Notes under the pieces: model-generated | Seen by the model: the letters and a program-made list of their open reading frames with translations, nothing else | Told to the model about the DNA's origin: nothing | Databases searched by the model: none | Source of the DNA: Bilabrum cf. latius | Taxonomy: Eukaryota; Bigyra: Bicosoecida; Bigyra; Bicosoecida | Assembly: GCA_965178125.1 (NCBI GenBank) | Contig: OZ237746.1 | Location: forward strand, 1,178,001-1,242,000 | Length of the DNA stretch: 64,000 nt | Reading direction: 5' to 3' | Translations under genes and position numbers: made by a program | Shown here: positions 1-12,800 of the stretch, piece after piece | Position numbering within the stretch: position 1 is the first letter of the stretch | Layout of the letters: each line of letters begins with the position of its first letter

Positions 1-3000
1 GCAAATTGCTCCCCCCACAGCTGCCGCACCGCCGCACACCTGGCACACGCCAGCCGGGCCGACCGCACGGCCTGCTGCCGCAAGAGCACAGCGGCCGATA
101 CGCTCGACTGCACCAGCTGCCCCGTCGGCAGCATGGCCGTCACCGCTAGACCCTCCTCGCACACGTGGTGGTGCCCGTGCAGGCAGGACTCGCAGGTCAC
201 GGGGGCCCCCGAGGCGAGGAAACACCCCATGTGGGGGTCTCTCGCCGCGCTGGGGGTACGGGACAGCAGCACGAGCTGCCCCGGGTTCATGTCGTTGGCG
301 GGCAGGCCACGCAAGAAGGGAAGCAAGTGCTGCCCGGCGATCCGACCCAGCAGCTCCAGAGCCTGCGACTGAACGTCCTGTTGCTGCGAGCCACTGCTGC
401 TTCCCGATGACACTGACGTATCGGCGCTACTACCACCACCACCGCCACCACCTGTGTCCCATCTCTGGACAAGTGCCCCGGCCAGGGCACCCACGGTGGT
501 GACGGGCGTGGCCGAGATTGACGCAGCCCCTTTCCTTACCACGGCCAGCGGGAACTGCTGCTGCAGGTGCTGTGGTAGCACGGTGCGCCTGGGGCCGGGC
601 TTGAGGGAGGGCCCCCCATCCCTGATGAGCTTTTCCACCGCTGCCATAGCCACCGCGTCGTTGCGCGAGTCGAAGCTGTGCAAGCCCGTCGCGGTACGGA
701 TCGGGTTGCTTGCATCTCTCAGGTCGGTGGCAGCCTCCTGCAGCAGGGACCGAGTCAGGCGGGCCATCTGCGCAAGGCCGTGCGTCAGGCGCTCCGACCG
801 ACCCGTCAATGTCGATGCGCTGCCGCTGGACGGGGCCGGAGACCCGCCTCCGCGCAGCACCGGGAGGTGACAGGCGCCGAATCGGGCGGCATGCTCCATC
901 CACAGCTGGCCCAGCAGCGAATCGTCGGCCGGAGTGCGGACGATCGCGCGCGATAGGGCGCCTCCTGGGAGACTACTAGCATCGGTGCCCGGGCCGGCCC
1001 CACGTGCGAGCGCGGTGCCCTATCGCATGCAGCTGACCGCAGGCGCCGAGACGATCCGCAGGCAGCTCTGGCCAGCAACCCGAGGCTCTCGCCCGCACCT
1101 GACCATGGCGCGCAGCAGCCCGGCATGGGAGTGCCTCGGGTCACTGGCCTCGCGCTGCACCGCGCGCTCGCCCAGGCCCGACCACACATGGGGTACACCT
1201 GTCCCGATAGACCCAGAGTCGGCGATCTGCCCGACTCCAACCGCACCGGATGGGCTGCCCCCCTCGCTGCCGGCCGCAATGATCCCCCTCAGCCCCGCCT
1301 CGGTCCCGTCCCAGCCAGGGAGACTCAAGGGCACCTCTGGTTCCATGCCTACGTGCAGCCAGGTGCTGGTCGAAGAGACCTACCCACTGCTTGAAGCAGC
1401 GCCGTTGAGATGCCGTGGCACCCCTGCCTTTCCCGCGGTGGACCCATGCAGTCCTTGAGCATCATCATCTTCTTCTCCTTGTTCGTCCTCTTCGCTGTCC
1501 TGGCTGTTCTCATCATCGTCCGCCCATTCGGCTCGTTTCTTCGCTTCGGCAATCGCCGCCACGGCCACTTCTTGGACATCAGCACCCAAGTACGGCAGCC
1601 CCTCCAGCTCCTTGACGGCAGAAACATAGCCTAGCGTGCCTTGGTCGCGATTGGGGTCATAGGGCAGAGGCTGGCCCCCTGCACGGGCCCCACCCAGATG
1701 TCCACGCGATTGACTTGTTCCCAGCGGCGGCTGGTCGCTCGTTGAGTCGGACGTGGCCGATCCCCGGTCCCATTCCACGGAGTCTCCACCTTCCCCTGCA
1801 TCGTCCTGGTTCTCGTCCCCATCTTCGTCCGATGCCAGCTGCGCGCGTCGCCGAACCGGCCGTGAGCTCCGGCGCAGGCCGGTGGGCTGCACTGGGGACA
1901 CTTCAGCGGAGTCTGCGGTGCTGGAGGCCGCTGCCGACGCGACAGACCCTGTCGCCGAAGGACTCCTTCCATCTCCCTTTCCTCTTCCCCCCGCCCCCGC
2001 CCCCGCCTTGCTTCTCGTCCTTGCCTTGCCCTTGCTTTTGCCCTTGCCCTTGCTGCGGGGGTCAACCGATGGAGCACTCACAACTGGTACGAGTCCCAGC
2101 GCGCTGCGCGCTGCATCGCCGACCAGGAAGAGGGCGTACGGTACACGGCAGGACACAAGGCCGCCGAGCTGCCGCAGCAGATCGTCCGCCGCGATAAATG
2201 CAGCGTCGGATGCGTTCCAGCTGTGGTGCGGATCGGGGCGGCGGGGGAGCGCGCGGGGTGAGCCTTCGATCATGTCCAGAGTGGAGCGGACACGGCCTCC
2301 GTACGAGACGATCTTGGGCAAGAGACGCCGCAGGAATGATTCAAACCTTGAGGGCAGCGGGTTGGAGATGCCCGCAGGGGACGCAGCGTCGGATTCATCG
2401 GCTCTCGGCCGCTTGCTCCCCGCTCGGCTGGTAGATCCTCCACCCTCTGTGCCTCCTCCTTGCAATTCCTGCAGGTGCGCCGCCACCTGGCTCGCTACGG
2501 ACCCCTGTTGGTGCCTCTCGTAGGCCCGCAGGCACAGGAGGCCGTGCATCGCGGCGTCGGCTGTCCCCAGTAGGATGGCAGAGTGCCGCCCGGGGGTGGA
2601 TTCTTCCTCGTATGTGTCGTTCCACCACTGCAGAGAGGCCCGCAGGGAGGCGAAGGCCCTTGTTAAACCCGCCCGGGACTCGAGGTCGGACCCGAGAAAG
2701 CCAGAGGATGGGGAGATGGAGATGGGCGCGCTAACGCCAGCTGCCGAGGAGCTAGGTGCAGCCACTCGTTGTTGTCCCGCTTGCAAACCTGACAGCCGCA
2801 CGACGGAGGCATTGCACTGGACCAGTGGGTCCGATGCTGCTGCAGTGTCGGGGACTTTCAGCAGCTCTCGCACCACGTCATGCAGGGAGTGCTCCGGGGC
2901 CCGCAAGGCAGCAGCAGCATACGGGGCACCATGCTCGCTGCTGCTAGCGGCGGCTCCTCCTTTCTGCCCCGACCTTCGCCTGTGCCCTGGCAGGAACATG

Positions 3001-3642
3001 GCCACAGCCGCGCAGCAGTACCCCCTCGCATCCCTGGCGTCGAGCAGCTCCAGCACCACGCGCAGCAGCACCTCGAGATATCCCATGGGAACCGGCAGGG
3101 CCAGTGCAGCAGCGGCAGGTCGGGCGAGGGAGCGCCCAGCTGGCCCTGAGGCTGCAGATGACGCCTACCTGCCCCTGCGACGAGCACGGGCGGGCTCATC
3201 GCTGCCTTCGGCCTGACCCTGGTCCCGGTCGTGGTCCTGGCGTTCTTGTTCTTGTTTTCGCCCTTGTTCTTGTTCTTGTTTTTGTTTTTGTTTTTGCTGT
3301 GCCCCGGAGGGAACACACGGGACTTGACCATCCACCTTGCGTCGCTTGTGCTTTGGTCCGGACTGACCAGCTGACTCTGCACCGGCCTTGCGATGCAGCA
3401 GCTGCTCCGCAGACACGGGCGCCAGCCAGGCATCCTTGAATGCCCCCAGCGCGCCTTTGCTCCTGATGGCCTCGGACAGCAGTGAACTGTCATCGGGCAG
3501 CAGGGAACTGTCATCAGGCAGCTCCGGACTTGCTGGGGCGGTGCCAGTTGCTGAAGAAGAGGCAGATGTAGAGGCAGAGGAAGGGCAGCTGCTAGAGCCG
3601 TGGGCGGTTCTGCCGACGGCAAGCGCTGTCCCTGTCCCTGTC

Positions 3643-3687
<45 letters not shown>

Positions 3688-4470
3688 ATGCCCGTCTCGG
3701 CCCCACCACCCAGCACAGCCTCGATCCGCGCCTGCTGCTCGGAAGAGAATTCCCCAGCATCGGCGCGCCTGGCCATCGCGCCCATCCCTGCCAGCATCTG
3801 CGCCCCCACCCTGAGCCTGCCTCCGGCAAGTCGATCGATCCTCGCAGTGACGGCAGCCCTAAGCTCGCAGCAGGCGCATACCCACCTGCCGTCATCCTCA
3901 AGCACGTCTCCATCTCTGCCATCGCCCGTTCCCCTGCCCTTTTCTTTTTGCTTCTTCTTTGTTCCCTACCTGCCAGCCTCGGCCCGGGTCCCGCCGCCTT
4001 TCATGCGCCCGTCGCACTCCTCGTGCCAGCTCTGGTAGCACTCATCACACATCACGAGCATGCCCCCTTCCCCACAGCCACAGCATGCAGCCTGGTGCCC
4101 GTCATCCCGCGAGATCCGCTCTCGACAGAGCTGTGCCGCAGCTGCCTCCACGGGCGTGTAGATCGGGAGCGAGCCACTGCCGCCAGGGCCAGCGGCGTTT
4201 TGGGTCGCCCCCGAGCCTCCAGACTTCTATGCCAATGGTTCCGATATCCCAGCGTTTGGAAATGCCGCCACAATACCTGACGCATCAGCGCTAGTTCCTG
4301 GTGTGGATCCCTGTGCTCGGTGGCTTGATGCTGCTCTTTCAGACGCAAGCAGCTCATCAGGGGCTCCACAAAGCGCTCTAACTTCACGAACGGAACTCTA
4401 CTAGAATGAAGTCAAAGGGCCGATACTGACAGCTTGCGGAAGTGGCTACACCAGCCTCTTTGCTTGCATG
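1..4470 (-). CDS. PHD-finger protein, UAG-recoded, 3' end beyond the window
   Basis: One minus-strand frame runs to base 1 if TAG is sense; in-frame TAGs lie at 4227-4229, 3966-3968, 3165-3167, 1380-1382 and 1020-1022. Near the N-terminus is a PHD zinc finger: Cys-x2-Cys in CCGCGEGG, Cys-x2-Cys-x4-His-x2-Cys in CDECYQSWHEEC, and the closing pair in WVCACCE. The TAG at 3966 lies in the variable loop of this finger, between its sixth and seventh ligands, so standard-code reading would cut the domain. The rest is acidic or low complexity with two possible helical segments (about 2600-2450 and 2200-2080) and more Cys/His clusters near the left edge. PHD fingers usually read histone H3 tails, so a chromatin role is inferred. 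The start is unsure: ATG 4470 is in frame, but the TAG-dense stretch at 4397-4535 may be intron or leader. No TAA or TGA occurs in this frame up to about 5360. Confidence 0.72.
3243..3296 (+). repeat. Low-complexity TTGTTC/TTTTTG repeat inside the PHD gene
   Basis: Short imperfect units encode an alternating Lys/Glu-Gln run on the minus strand. It sits in the linker after the PHD finger and looks like slippage-grown coding sequence. Confidence 0.8.
3627..3687 (+). repeat. (CCCTGT)n hexamer tandem repeat
   Basis: About ten near-perfect hexamers encode a Gly-Thr run on the minus strand in the PHD protein. The frame is preserved, as expected for a multiple of three. Confidence 0.9.
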
Positions 4471-5427
4471 AGTGACCCCAGAGTGTCTAGGCACTTGCGA
4501 GCAGGAGGGAGCAGCTGCTTCAACTACTAGCGCTAAAGTTTGCCCTTAGATCTAGACGCTACTGCACCACCGAGTGGAGACTCGCTTGATACGCGCCGTT
4601 GCCATTTTTGCAGCATTTTTGAGATTGGCACCGCCTTTGCAGCTGATGCAAGCACGTGCCCCAGCGGGCTAATCAGTGTATACCGATTCTTGTGTCCTCG
4701 CTTCGGTCCGAACAACTATAGTTTGGATATAGAGTACCAGCCTGTCCCAAGTGAGTCCGCAGTTGTTGCTACTCCGCCCATGGATCGAATGCAAACGTCG
4801 GAAGCGGCTACCGTGCTCATCGCACCCGCAACATCGCACCACATCGGTAGGTACGCTTCCCATACTTCACGAGACATTAGAAGCACTTTTAAAGCCCGTA
4901 GAATCTCCTCATACCTTGCGTAACCGTAGAAAGATGGCCAAATCATGATCGACAATAAAATGCACTGCAATATGGTGCTTCTCAGAGGCTCGGCGCGGTC
5001 GGGTCGCAGGCGTAGGCTAGGGGCCGGCACCGCGTCGAGTTGCAGCATGCTACGAGTAGCACGATGGGCCCGCTGGTACCCAACGACCCACATCCGGCTG
5101 CAGATGCGCCATTTGAGAGGTTCTTGGGCTTCGAGCAGCACCAGTCCCACCGTTGGGTGGTGACAGAGGCAGGAGCGAACCGACACAGGCCCACAGTCCG
5201 CTGGCGAATGCGCTCGCGGCCACGTAGTGGGGCTAGTAGTCGTTGTCTCTGCCGATCCACCTCGGCCTCTCCGCTCACCGAGCGGTTTTAATCTTCTTCG
5301 TTCCAAGCGGTTGCAACCGGTCGTATCCGGTGGATGCGGTTGCATTTTGGATCGCGACAAACAGCGCTACGAGGCGAACCAGCGCCGCACCCGCGTACCA
5401 AAGTTGTATAAGACACGTACAAACACT
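4471..5427. other. Divergent intergenic region with an unexplained long open minus frame
   Basis: This is the 957-base gap between the PHD gene (-) and the IQ gene (+), with GC lower than in the flanking exons. The minus-strand frame of the PHD gene stays free of TAA and TGA up to about 5360, but TAG is unusually dense at its 3' part (for example 4716-4718, 4533-4535 and a tandem pair near 4397-4402). It could hold 5' exons of the PHD gene or be chance. I see no recognisable domain, RNA gene or repeat here. Confidence 0.5.
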
Positions 5428-8400
5428 ATGGCCGCCGCGAAAGGCGGAGCAGCAAATCAAGCTCGACTCCGCCGCAAATCGAAAACTTCCAAGAAGGCTG
5501 AGGAGGATGAGCCAGAAGTAGACCACCTGGGGGGCTCTGGCCCCGTGTTCCAGTCCATTGAGCTTGCAACTGCTGATCAGCGGCCTGACTACATGCCCTA
5601 CGAACGCGTGGCATTCCCGCGTGTCACTCGAGAAGCCCAGACGAATCCAGTTGCAGAGATGGACGCGATGTGGATGGTCGGCTTCCTAGATCACGAAGAG
5701 AAGCATGGCCCGTCCGGCCCATCGGCACAAACCATGAAAGACTACGAGGTGAGTCTGACGCTCGTCGAAGCGACCAGAGGTCCCGAATGCTTGCGACCCA
5801 TCTCTCACCTGACAATACTCTCGCTCGCTGCGTTTCCCGCAGAAAGTATTCGGCGGCCGCCAGTCCAAAACGGCGGGCGAAAAAGCACTGGCTGACAAAG
5901 AGAGGGACCGCTTGAAACGTGAGAACGCGGACAAATTCCTGTCAAAGGAGGAGCTTGCCCGGCTCAAGAAGCTGGAGAGGGAGCTCAAGCGCGGCCCCCG
6001 CAAGAAACCCCGCACCCTCGCGGAGAAAACAAGGGCCAAGCTCAGCAAGAGTGCCTATTCCTCCGAGAACCGCAAGATCCGCCGCGTGCTCGCCCTCCGC
6101 TCCAAGGCCGGCAAGAAGCACCTCAAGGCCATGGGCCCGGGGGCGGGGGCCGGCTCCTCTGGTCTGAAGAAGACCGTCTTGTCCACGGGCCTGGAGAACC
6201 TGGCATACCTGGAGCGGCTGGAGCACAGGGCCGCGGCGGTTGTGCAGCGTGCCTTCCGCCGATTCATGCGGATGATATTCTGGCGCAAGTACCTGGTGGC
6301 CACCAAGGCCGCCACCACCATCCAGCGGGCCGCGAGGGGGTACATCATCCGGAGGCTGGTGCGGCAGTGGGTGGCCCGTCGGGAGTCGCTCGTCACTAAG
6401 GCACAGGCCGTGATCAGGGGCAAGCTGGCCAGGGACGCTGCCCAGCGGGCGAGGAAGTTCGACGAGGCTGCGGCGTCAGACATCCAGCGGGTGTTCCGTG
6501 GGCACATCACGAGGAAGCACTGGAGGGAGGGAAGGAGGGAGAGGGCAATCGTGAAGATACAGGCAGCGTGGAGGGGTGCCGTGGGACGCTCCCGCGCGGA
6601 CCTCGAGTACCTGCACCAGCAGGCGGTGACCATGCAGGCGGCGGTGCGGGGCTACATCCAGAGGCAAAGGTACCGCCGCGACATGGAGGACTTCGCGTCT
6701 GCCGCGTGCCGCATCCAGGCACTGTTCCGGGGGTACATGTCCAGGATGCTCCGGAACGAGCTGCTGTGGCAGCGCGAGACGGGCAGCAGGCAGCAGTGGA
6801 TGGCCATGCTGCGGGCGGAGGAGAACTGGATCGACCGCGAGATCCAGAGGAGGGTCAAGGCCAGGGCCAAGGAGAACCTCGAGACGCAGATCGCGAGGCG
6901 GCAGCACGAGTGGGCCAAGGCCTGCGACGAGGTGATGCTCTTCGAGTACGACCTGCTGAGCCTGCACAACGAGAGAATCAAGCTGAGCCCCCGGGCCATC
7001 CAGCAGGGGTGGGCCACCCAGCTCAAGGACGACGTGGACCAGCACCGCAAGTGGGTCACCAAGGCCAAGGCGAGGGCGCTCTTCCTCACGGCGAGGTCGC
7101 TCAGGTCGCTCAAGCAGCGGAAGCAGGCGGCTGACAGGGTGCTGCAGGACATGCTCGAGCACAAGCAGCTGCACGCGCAGTGGTGGGTGGACGAGCGGGT
7201 GCTGCTGTGGAGGAGGGAGAACGAGCGCAACTGGGCCGAGCGGAAGGTCGCGCTGGCCAAGCGAGCGGCGGACGAGAAGAGGAAGTGGCAGGTCAAGTTC
7301 TACACGGAGACGGGCAAGCCGGACCTGCGCAAGCCCCCGGGGCACACTTGGGACCCCTCGCTGTTCCCCCACGCGCAGCAGCGCACCCTCACCATCGCAC
7401 ACGGCGACCTGCTAGCCCTCACAAGACCTCCCGAGCAGCTGGACGGGCCCCGCAGCAGAGCGGAGGCGGAGGCCAGGCTTAGGGACTCACGGCTGCAGCT
7501 GGAGCACTACTACCAGACAGTCAACCCGGGGGGGGCGCTGCCTGAGGCCCCCCCTCGGGCGGCGCTGGAGCAGCTGTCGGGCATGGGCGTGCAGGCCACT
7601 GGGGTGGGGGCGGGGGCGGGTCAGCTGCCGGCACTGCCTGCGCCCGGCGGTGCGGGAGGCGCGGGGGCTTTAGCGGGGTCCATGGCCATAGTGCCGCACG
7701 CGAGGGGGCAGGCGGGCAGGGCTGGCGCGCCCAGCCACGGCGGTCGCAGAGGGGGGTCGGGGCACTCGATCGCTCCCACGGTGGATGCGGCGGGGAACGT
7801 CATCAGCGGGTCGGGTGCCGGTGGGGGCATGTTCGCTGGTAGTGCGGGAGGTGCTGGTGCGGGTTCTGAGGCGGGAAGCGGGCTCGGTGGCGCCTTCGCT
7901 GCTGGGCGAGGTATCTCTCAGCAGCAGTAGAGCAGGCAAGGGCAGGGACAGGGGCGAGGACGAGAGTAGCAGTACGATGGCGGGGACGGCTTCGTTGGCA
8001 GCGCGCGGGGCAGCGAGGGCGAGGGCGGGGGCAGCAGGGGGGGCATGGACGGGTACAGCGAGGGGGGCAGCACGGCGGGCTGGGAGGAGGGGTACGAGGA
8101 GGTGCCTCGGTCCTTGTTCGAGGAACAGGTGCGCAGGGCGCAGCAGGGGCTGGAGCCCATGCCCGCCTTCATGCAGAGCGGGCTGGCCACGGGGAAGCTG
8201 GGGAACATCGCGGAGGTGGACGGCGCGCTCCGCCGCAAGGCACAGGCGCTCGAGAAGGAGGCCCAGGACCGGGAGAGGATCATGAGGATGCCTCCGGGGC
8301 TGCTGGCGGCCAGGAGGGCGGAGGCAGCATCGACCATCGCGCGGGCCAGGGCCACGGGGATGGTGGGGCACACGTCGGTCGCGGGGCGCAGGGAGGAGCG

Positions 8401-9205
8401 GCGGCGTGAGATCGAGGCGGAGATGGACGACTTCAGGCGGATGGGGTCGAGGGTGCAGATGCTCACCGAGAAGCTGGGGGCCGTGTCTGGGGCGGCGGAG
8501 ACGATGCAGTACGGTGCGCTGCTGAAGCCCATGTTCGACAACATGCAGAAGCTGCTCAGGAGGCTGAGGACGGACCCCTCCACTGCTGCGGAGGAGCTGG
8601 CCATGCCGGGGGCCAAGGAGAAGAACGAGAGAGAGCGGGTGGAGAGGGAGCGGAGGGACGCAGCCGAGAGCAGGAGGAGGACAGAGGCAGACATGCGCCG
8701 GAAATAGGCGAAGCTGGCGGAGGGCAGAGCGGGCGCGGGTGTGAGGGACAGGATGGCGATGGCGAGGAGGAGGGCGGCCGGGGCGGGTGCAGGGCACGAT
8801 GGTGCGGCGGGTGGGCGACCCAGGTCGGGCCGCCGCCCGCAGCTGGCCCCATTGGAACAAAAGGAGAAGGAGAGGCGAGCGCTGCTGCAGGCGAGGGAGG
8901 AGGCGAGGGCGCTGGCGGCGGCGAGAGGCACGGGGGGCAGGGAGGCGGCCCTGGCGCTGGAGCGGGGGATGCGGCCGGGGGCGGGGGCTGCGGGGGGCAG
9001 GTCGCATGGGAGAGGGGGTTCGAAGAAGCCGAAGAGGAAGAAGAAGTACACGAGCACCATCCCGTGGTCTCTTCTGGATGAGCTTGAGGCCGAGAAGGAC
9101 CGGCTTCAGGCGGAGAAGGCCAAGCGGTTGCCGTTCGAGCGGGCGTACGACAGGGGGAGGGTGCGCAAGGAGGACGCGCTGGCGGCCATCGCGGATGAGG
9201 CGTAA
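5428..9205 (+). CDS. IQ-motif (calmodulin-binding) repeat protein, UAG-recoded, 2 exons
   Basis: Exon 1 is 5428-5748 and ends at donor GTGAGT; exon 2 is 5843-9205 after acceptor CCCGCAG. The 94-base intron is phase 0 and the product is about 1,227 residues. Residues about 238-413 hold six or seven IQ-like motifs, for example AATTIQRAARGYIIRR, SDIQRVFRGHITRK and CRIQALFRGYMSR. IQ motifs bind calmodulin or EF-hand light chains. A conserved-looking Trp/Arg-rich segment (HAQWWVDERVLLWRRENERN) follows, then a Gly-rich stretch and a charged C-terminal coiled-coil-like tail. TAG at 7928-7930 follows CAGCAGCAG, and others lie at 7967-7969 and 8705-8707; reading through keeps the frame and adds about 420 residues. 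The stop is TAA at 9203-9205. GTAAGT overlaps that stop, so a splice donor there cannot be excluded. I do not recognise a named orthologue. Confidence 0.85.
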
Positions 9206-9327
9206 GTGGAAGCGCTGGTTGTCTCTGGGGTGGTTGCGATTTTGGACCGATGCGGTGCAATCATACTGCGACTCGGAGCATATCGCTGGAGCAGCGCCTG
9301 ATCTCCCCATTCATCAGAGCGAGGGCA

Positions 9328-9816
9328 ATGGCCGCTGCTGCGCGTGTTCGCCACTTGCTGCATACGTCTCCGTTTATGGCGTCATTGGGCGTCTCGCTGA
9401 TCCGTGCAGCCCCGGGCCAGGTAATCATTGGGATGCCGTTCCGCAAGGAATTCGGGCAGCAGGACGGATTCGTGCACGCCGGCGTCCAAACAACCCTGAT
9501 GGATGCAGCATGCGGATTCTCTGCATACTCAATGTTTGGTGAAGGCGACCGCGTGCTGTCGACCGAGTTTTCGACCCACTTACTGCGGCCTGCAGCTGGG
9601 AACTACTGTGTTGCTGTTGGCGAAGTTTTGAAACCTGGGCGAACCCTGACGGTAACCGAGGCACAATTTGGGATGTTTGAATCGAACTCTGCGATGGCAA
9701 GCGCTCTTACGTCCCTCGATCCTATCGAAGAAGAACGCGTCGAGGCGAGACGACTCATTGGCAAGCCTACTTCGACCTTTCGTGGAACTATGATTCGAAT
9801 GCAGTCGCGCAGCTGA
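9328..9816 (+). CDS. PaaI/ACOT13-like hotdog-fold thioesterase
   Basis: A compact single-exon ORF of 162 residues ending in TGA. It has the layout of the 4HBT/PaaI hotdog family: an N-terminal helix region, GQVIIGMPFRKEF, the substrate-loop motif QQDGFVHAGVQTTLMD, and AACGFSAYS on the long helix. Such enzymes hydrolyse acyl-CoA thioesters; the substrate here is not deducible. ATG 9328 starts just before the first conserved helix. An upstream in-frame ATG at 9250 would add an Arg/Ser-rich, almost acid-free leader resembling a mitochondrial presequence, so 9250 is a real alternative start. There are no TAG codons. It begins 122 bases after the IQ gene and ends 43 bases from the convergent EGF gene. 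Confidence 0.85.
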   Translation: MAAAARVRHLLHTSPFMASLGVSLIRAAPGQVIIGMPFRKEFGQQDGFVHAGVQTTLMDAACGFSAYSMFGEGDRVLSTEFSTHLLRPAAGNYCVAVGEVLKPGRTLTVTEAQFGMFESNSAMASALTSLDPIEEERVEARRLIGKPTSTFRGTMIRMQSRS

Positions 9817-9859
9817 TCATGGCATGGTGCGCGGTTGCATGCAAACCAGCGTGACCCCA

Positions 9860-12800
9860 TTAAGCCTTGACCGAGTTCAAGGCCCGCTGCAAAAGAGAGA
9901 ACTGCTCGTAGTTGCCCTCCACAGAGCCACAGTCCCCCCGCGCCCCGTATCCGCCGACGCCATCCGAGGATACGTAGCCGCTGATGCATTTGCACACCCC
10001 GAGTTTGGTATCTGCGAGCTAGAGACAAAGGCAATGGACGCAAGGAGAGGTGGGGTACACCGGTTCATGAGAAGCGAGGACGGCACTGCTGAGACCAAGT
10101 CGATGCGAGTGCGAGTGCGGCCACCACAAGAGCATCGTTCGCCTCACCGCAGCGACCCCTCCCCGAGCACTCCACGTTGTTGGTCGTCCCCTTGTCTTTC
10201 TCGACCACCGTCACGCTCGGCAAGGCCGCCGTGGAGCTCGTGAGGCTGCTCGCGTCTGCCATCATGAGCGGCAGGTCGCCCAGCTGGGTGACGAACTGCA
10301 CGGCCGTGTCTGCGCGGCGGGGAGGGAGGATCGGGACCGAAGCGAGGCGTGGAGGGAGGATAGAGGCAGGCAGGTCAAGATCAACGGCGGTCTCAGCCGG
10401 GCAAGGCACTCGGCTGGTTGGCAGACTCGACTCGACTCGACTCACCGGATCCCGTGGCAGAGCACACGGTCGACGTTGCAGTGGGCATGGTGACCCGCAC
10501 CACCCCGAGGGTGGGCAGCGCCTCCAGCGCGCTCTTCACTTCCGTCGCGCTGGCCCCGTGCGGGATGGCGGCCGTCCTCCTGCCCCTGAACGACAGCCGG
10601 AAGGACCCCCCGTCCCCCTGGCAGGACACGGTCTGGTTCTCCACCCCCAGCACCGACCCGAGGTACGTCACAGTGGCAGAGCCCGAGCCCGCCCCCAGGC
10701 TCAGCGCGTTGTTCCCCAGGCCCAGGTGCACCACCGCCGTCTCGTCCACGTTGGTGTAGATCCACGCCTGGAATGCCGCGGCGGCTGGTGACCCGCACGC
10801 TGCACTCGCCCCGGCCTCGAGGCTCACCAGCGCCCTTTCCACCCCCGGGATGCTCTCGATGGCCCGGAGCACGGCCCCCTCGTCCGCCCCGTGGGGCATG
10901 GTCAGCGCGGCCTGCTCCCCGCTGAAGGACCAGGTGAGGGAGCCCCCGTCGGCAGTGCACTGCACCCTGTACCGCAGGGGCCTCCCGATCCTGGCGTCGT
11001 TTCCGTAGGGGCACGTCCTCAGGGAACAAGCGGGCCCGTCCCAGTGGCCCTTGTCCCCCAGAACCTCGTCGGTCTTGTTGAAGTCCGGGTATCGCCCGCA
11101 GTGGCACCCCTGCAGCTTGTCTGCGTCCCAGGTCGAGGCCTTCCCGCGGGTGGCGCCGTAGGTCACGCGGGTGCTGGCGCGCTGCCTCGAGACCGACACG
11201 CTGGCAGAGTCTGCCTGCAGCAGGGGCAGAGACCCGAAGTCGCTCGTGAACTCCACGTCCACGGACGCGCCTCCCCCTCCCGCCGCGCACACCTGGTCAC
11301 TCCCCGAGGGCGAGACCTGCGTCACCTGCACGAAGCCCACGGTGGGCAGCTCCTCGAGCCTGTTCTGCACCGCGACGAGGTCGTCGTCCCACTGGATGGG
11401 CCGCGTCTGAGCGTGGCTGAAGGTCAGGCGGAAGGACCCGGAGCCCAGGGAACACGCGATGCGCTGCACCTCGTTGCGGCCCCCCCCGGCGTAGTCCCCC
11501 CCGAAGTGCCCCAGGAGGGCCAGCTGGCCCACGGTCTTGCAGAGCCCCCTGCCCCCGCACTCCCCCTGCGCAATCGTGGAGGGGCACCTCTTGCGCTGGC
11601 AGGCGGCCCCCTCGTACCCAGGGTCGCACTGGCAGTCCCCCGTGCCCTCGTTGCAGACGCCCCGGTTGGAGCACTCGGCGGCGTAGTGCGCCCTGTCCGT
11701 CTCCCTTGCCTCGTCGAACCACGCGGCAGACGAGGGGCAGGACCGGCGACTGCAGTCCGCGCCCTTGAAGCCGCGGAAGCAGCGGCACTGGTGCTCCCCG
11801 CCGCCGCTCTCGCAGATCCCGTTCCCGCTGCAGGCGGGGCTCCCGGTGCTCCCGGGGCAGCCGAGCGCCGTGGCCCCGTCGTGGCTTCCGCAGTCGTCCA
11901 CCGTGCCCGCCCCGGAGCCCCCGTCGCTGGGCCCGTACCCGGCCTGGCAGGTGCACGTGCCCGTGCCCCGGTCGCAGGTGCCCCTCCCCGAGCACTCCAG
12001 CGAGACCGTTGTTCCCCGGGTCAGCTCCGCGGCGGCAATGGAGGTGGCCGCGCCGTCCCGCACCGAGGTGCCGCCCGAGAGGAGCGTGTCGGCTGCCACG
12101 AGCTCGAGGAGGGGGGCGTCTCCTACCCCCGAGACGAAGGTCACGGTGGCTGTGTTCCCCGAGGAGGAGCAGAGCGCCGCGCCGCCGCCGGAAAAGGACA
12201 CGGAGGACACGAGCGGCCTTGAGAGCATGGCGTTGAGCTTGGACTGCAGGGACTCGCCCTTGCCCGTGCCCGTGGCGGGACTGGTGGGGGTCTCGTCCGC
12301 CGTCTCCGCGACAGCATTGAACGCGATGGGGTCCGAGAAGCGCCCGTAGGCCCTCGCGAGAAAGTACCCCGAGCACGTGCCCGGGCAGGTGCAGGCGATG
12401 GTCTGCTGCTCGGGGACCAGGGACAGCGCCGAGCTTGAGGTGGGGTCGTCCCCGAAGGCGCACTCCCGCTGGGAGCAGTCGTACCCGGAGTATCCTTCGT
12501 CGCACCAGCAGCCCTGCACGCGGTCTGCGTCCCACGCGCCCGCGTAGGAGGCCTCGTGCACCCACCGGTGCCCGTCGTACAGCTGGCTCGCCTGCTTCAG
12601 CGTGATGCACCGGCCGTGGCCGTTGCAGGGGTTGGTCTGCCCCCCGGGGCAGTTCAGCTTCTCGCAGGCGTCGCCGTGGTAGCCCGCCTCGCACACGCAG
12701 GCGCCGGCGTCCCTGTCGCACACTCCCTGCGAGGTTGGAATGGAGATTGGTCAAGGCACGGTGGGGTGCAGCTAGGAGGCTCGTTTAAAGCAGGAAGGCA

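Noticed and set aside
7670-9310. 546-codon antisense ORF opposite the IQ-motif gene
   Set aside because: Pro/Arg/Leu-rich shadow of a high-GC coding frame. The plus strand carries IQ motifs and an intron with consensus sites.
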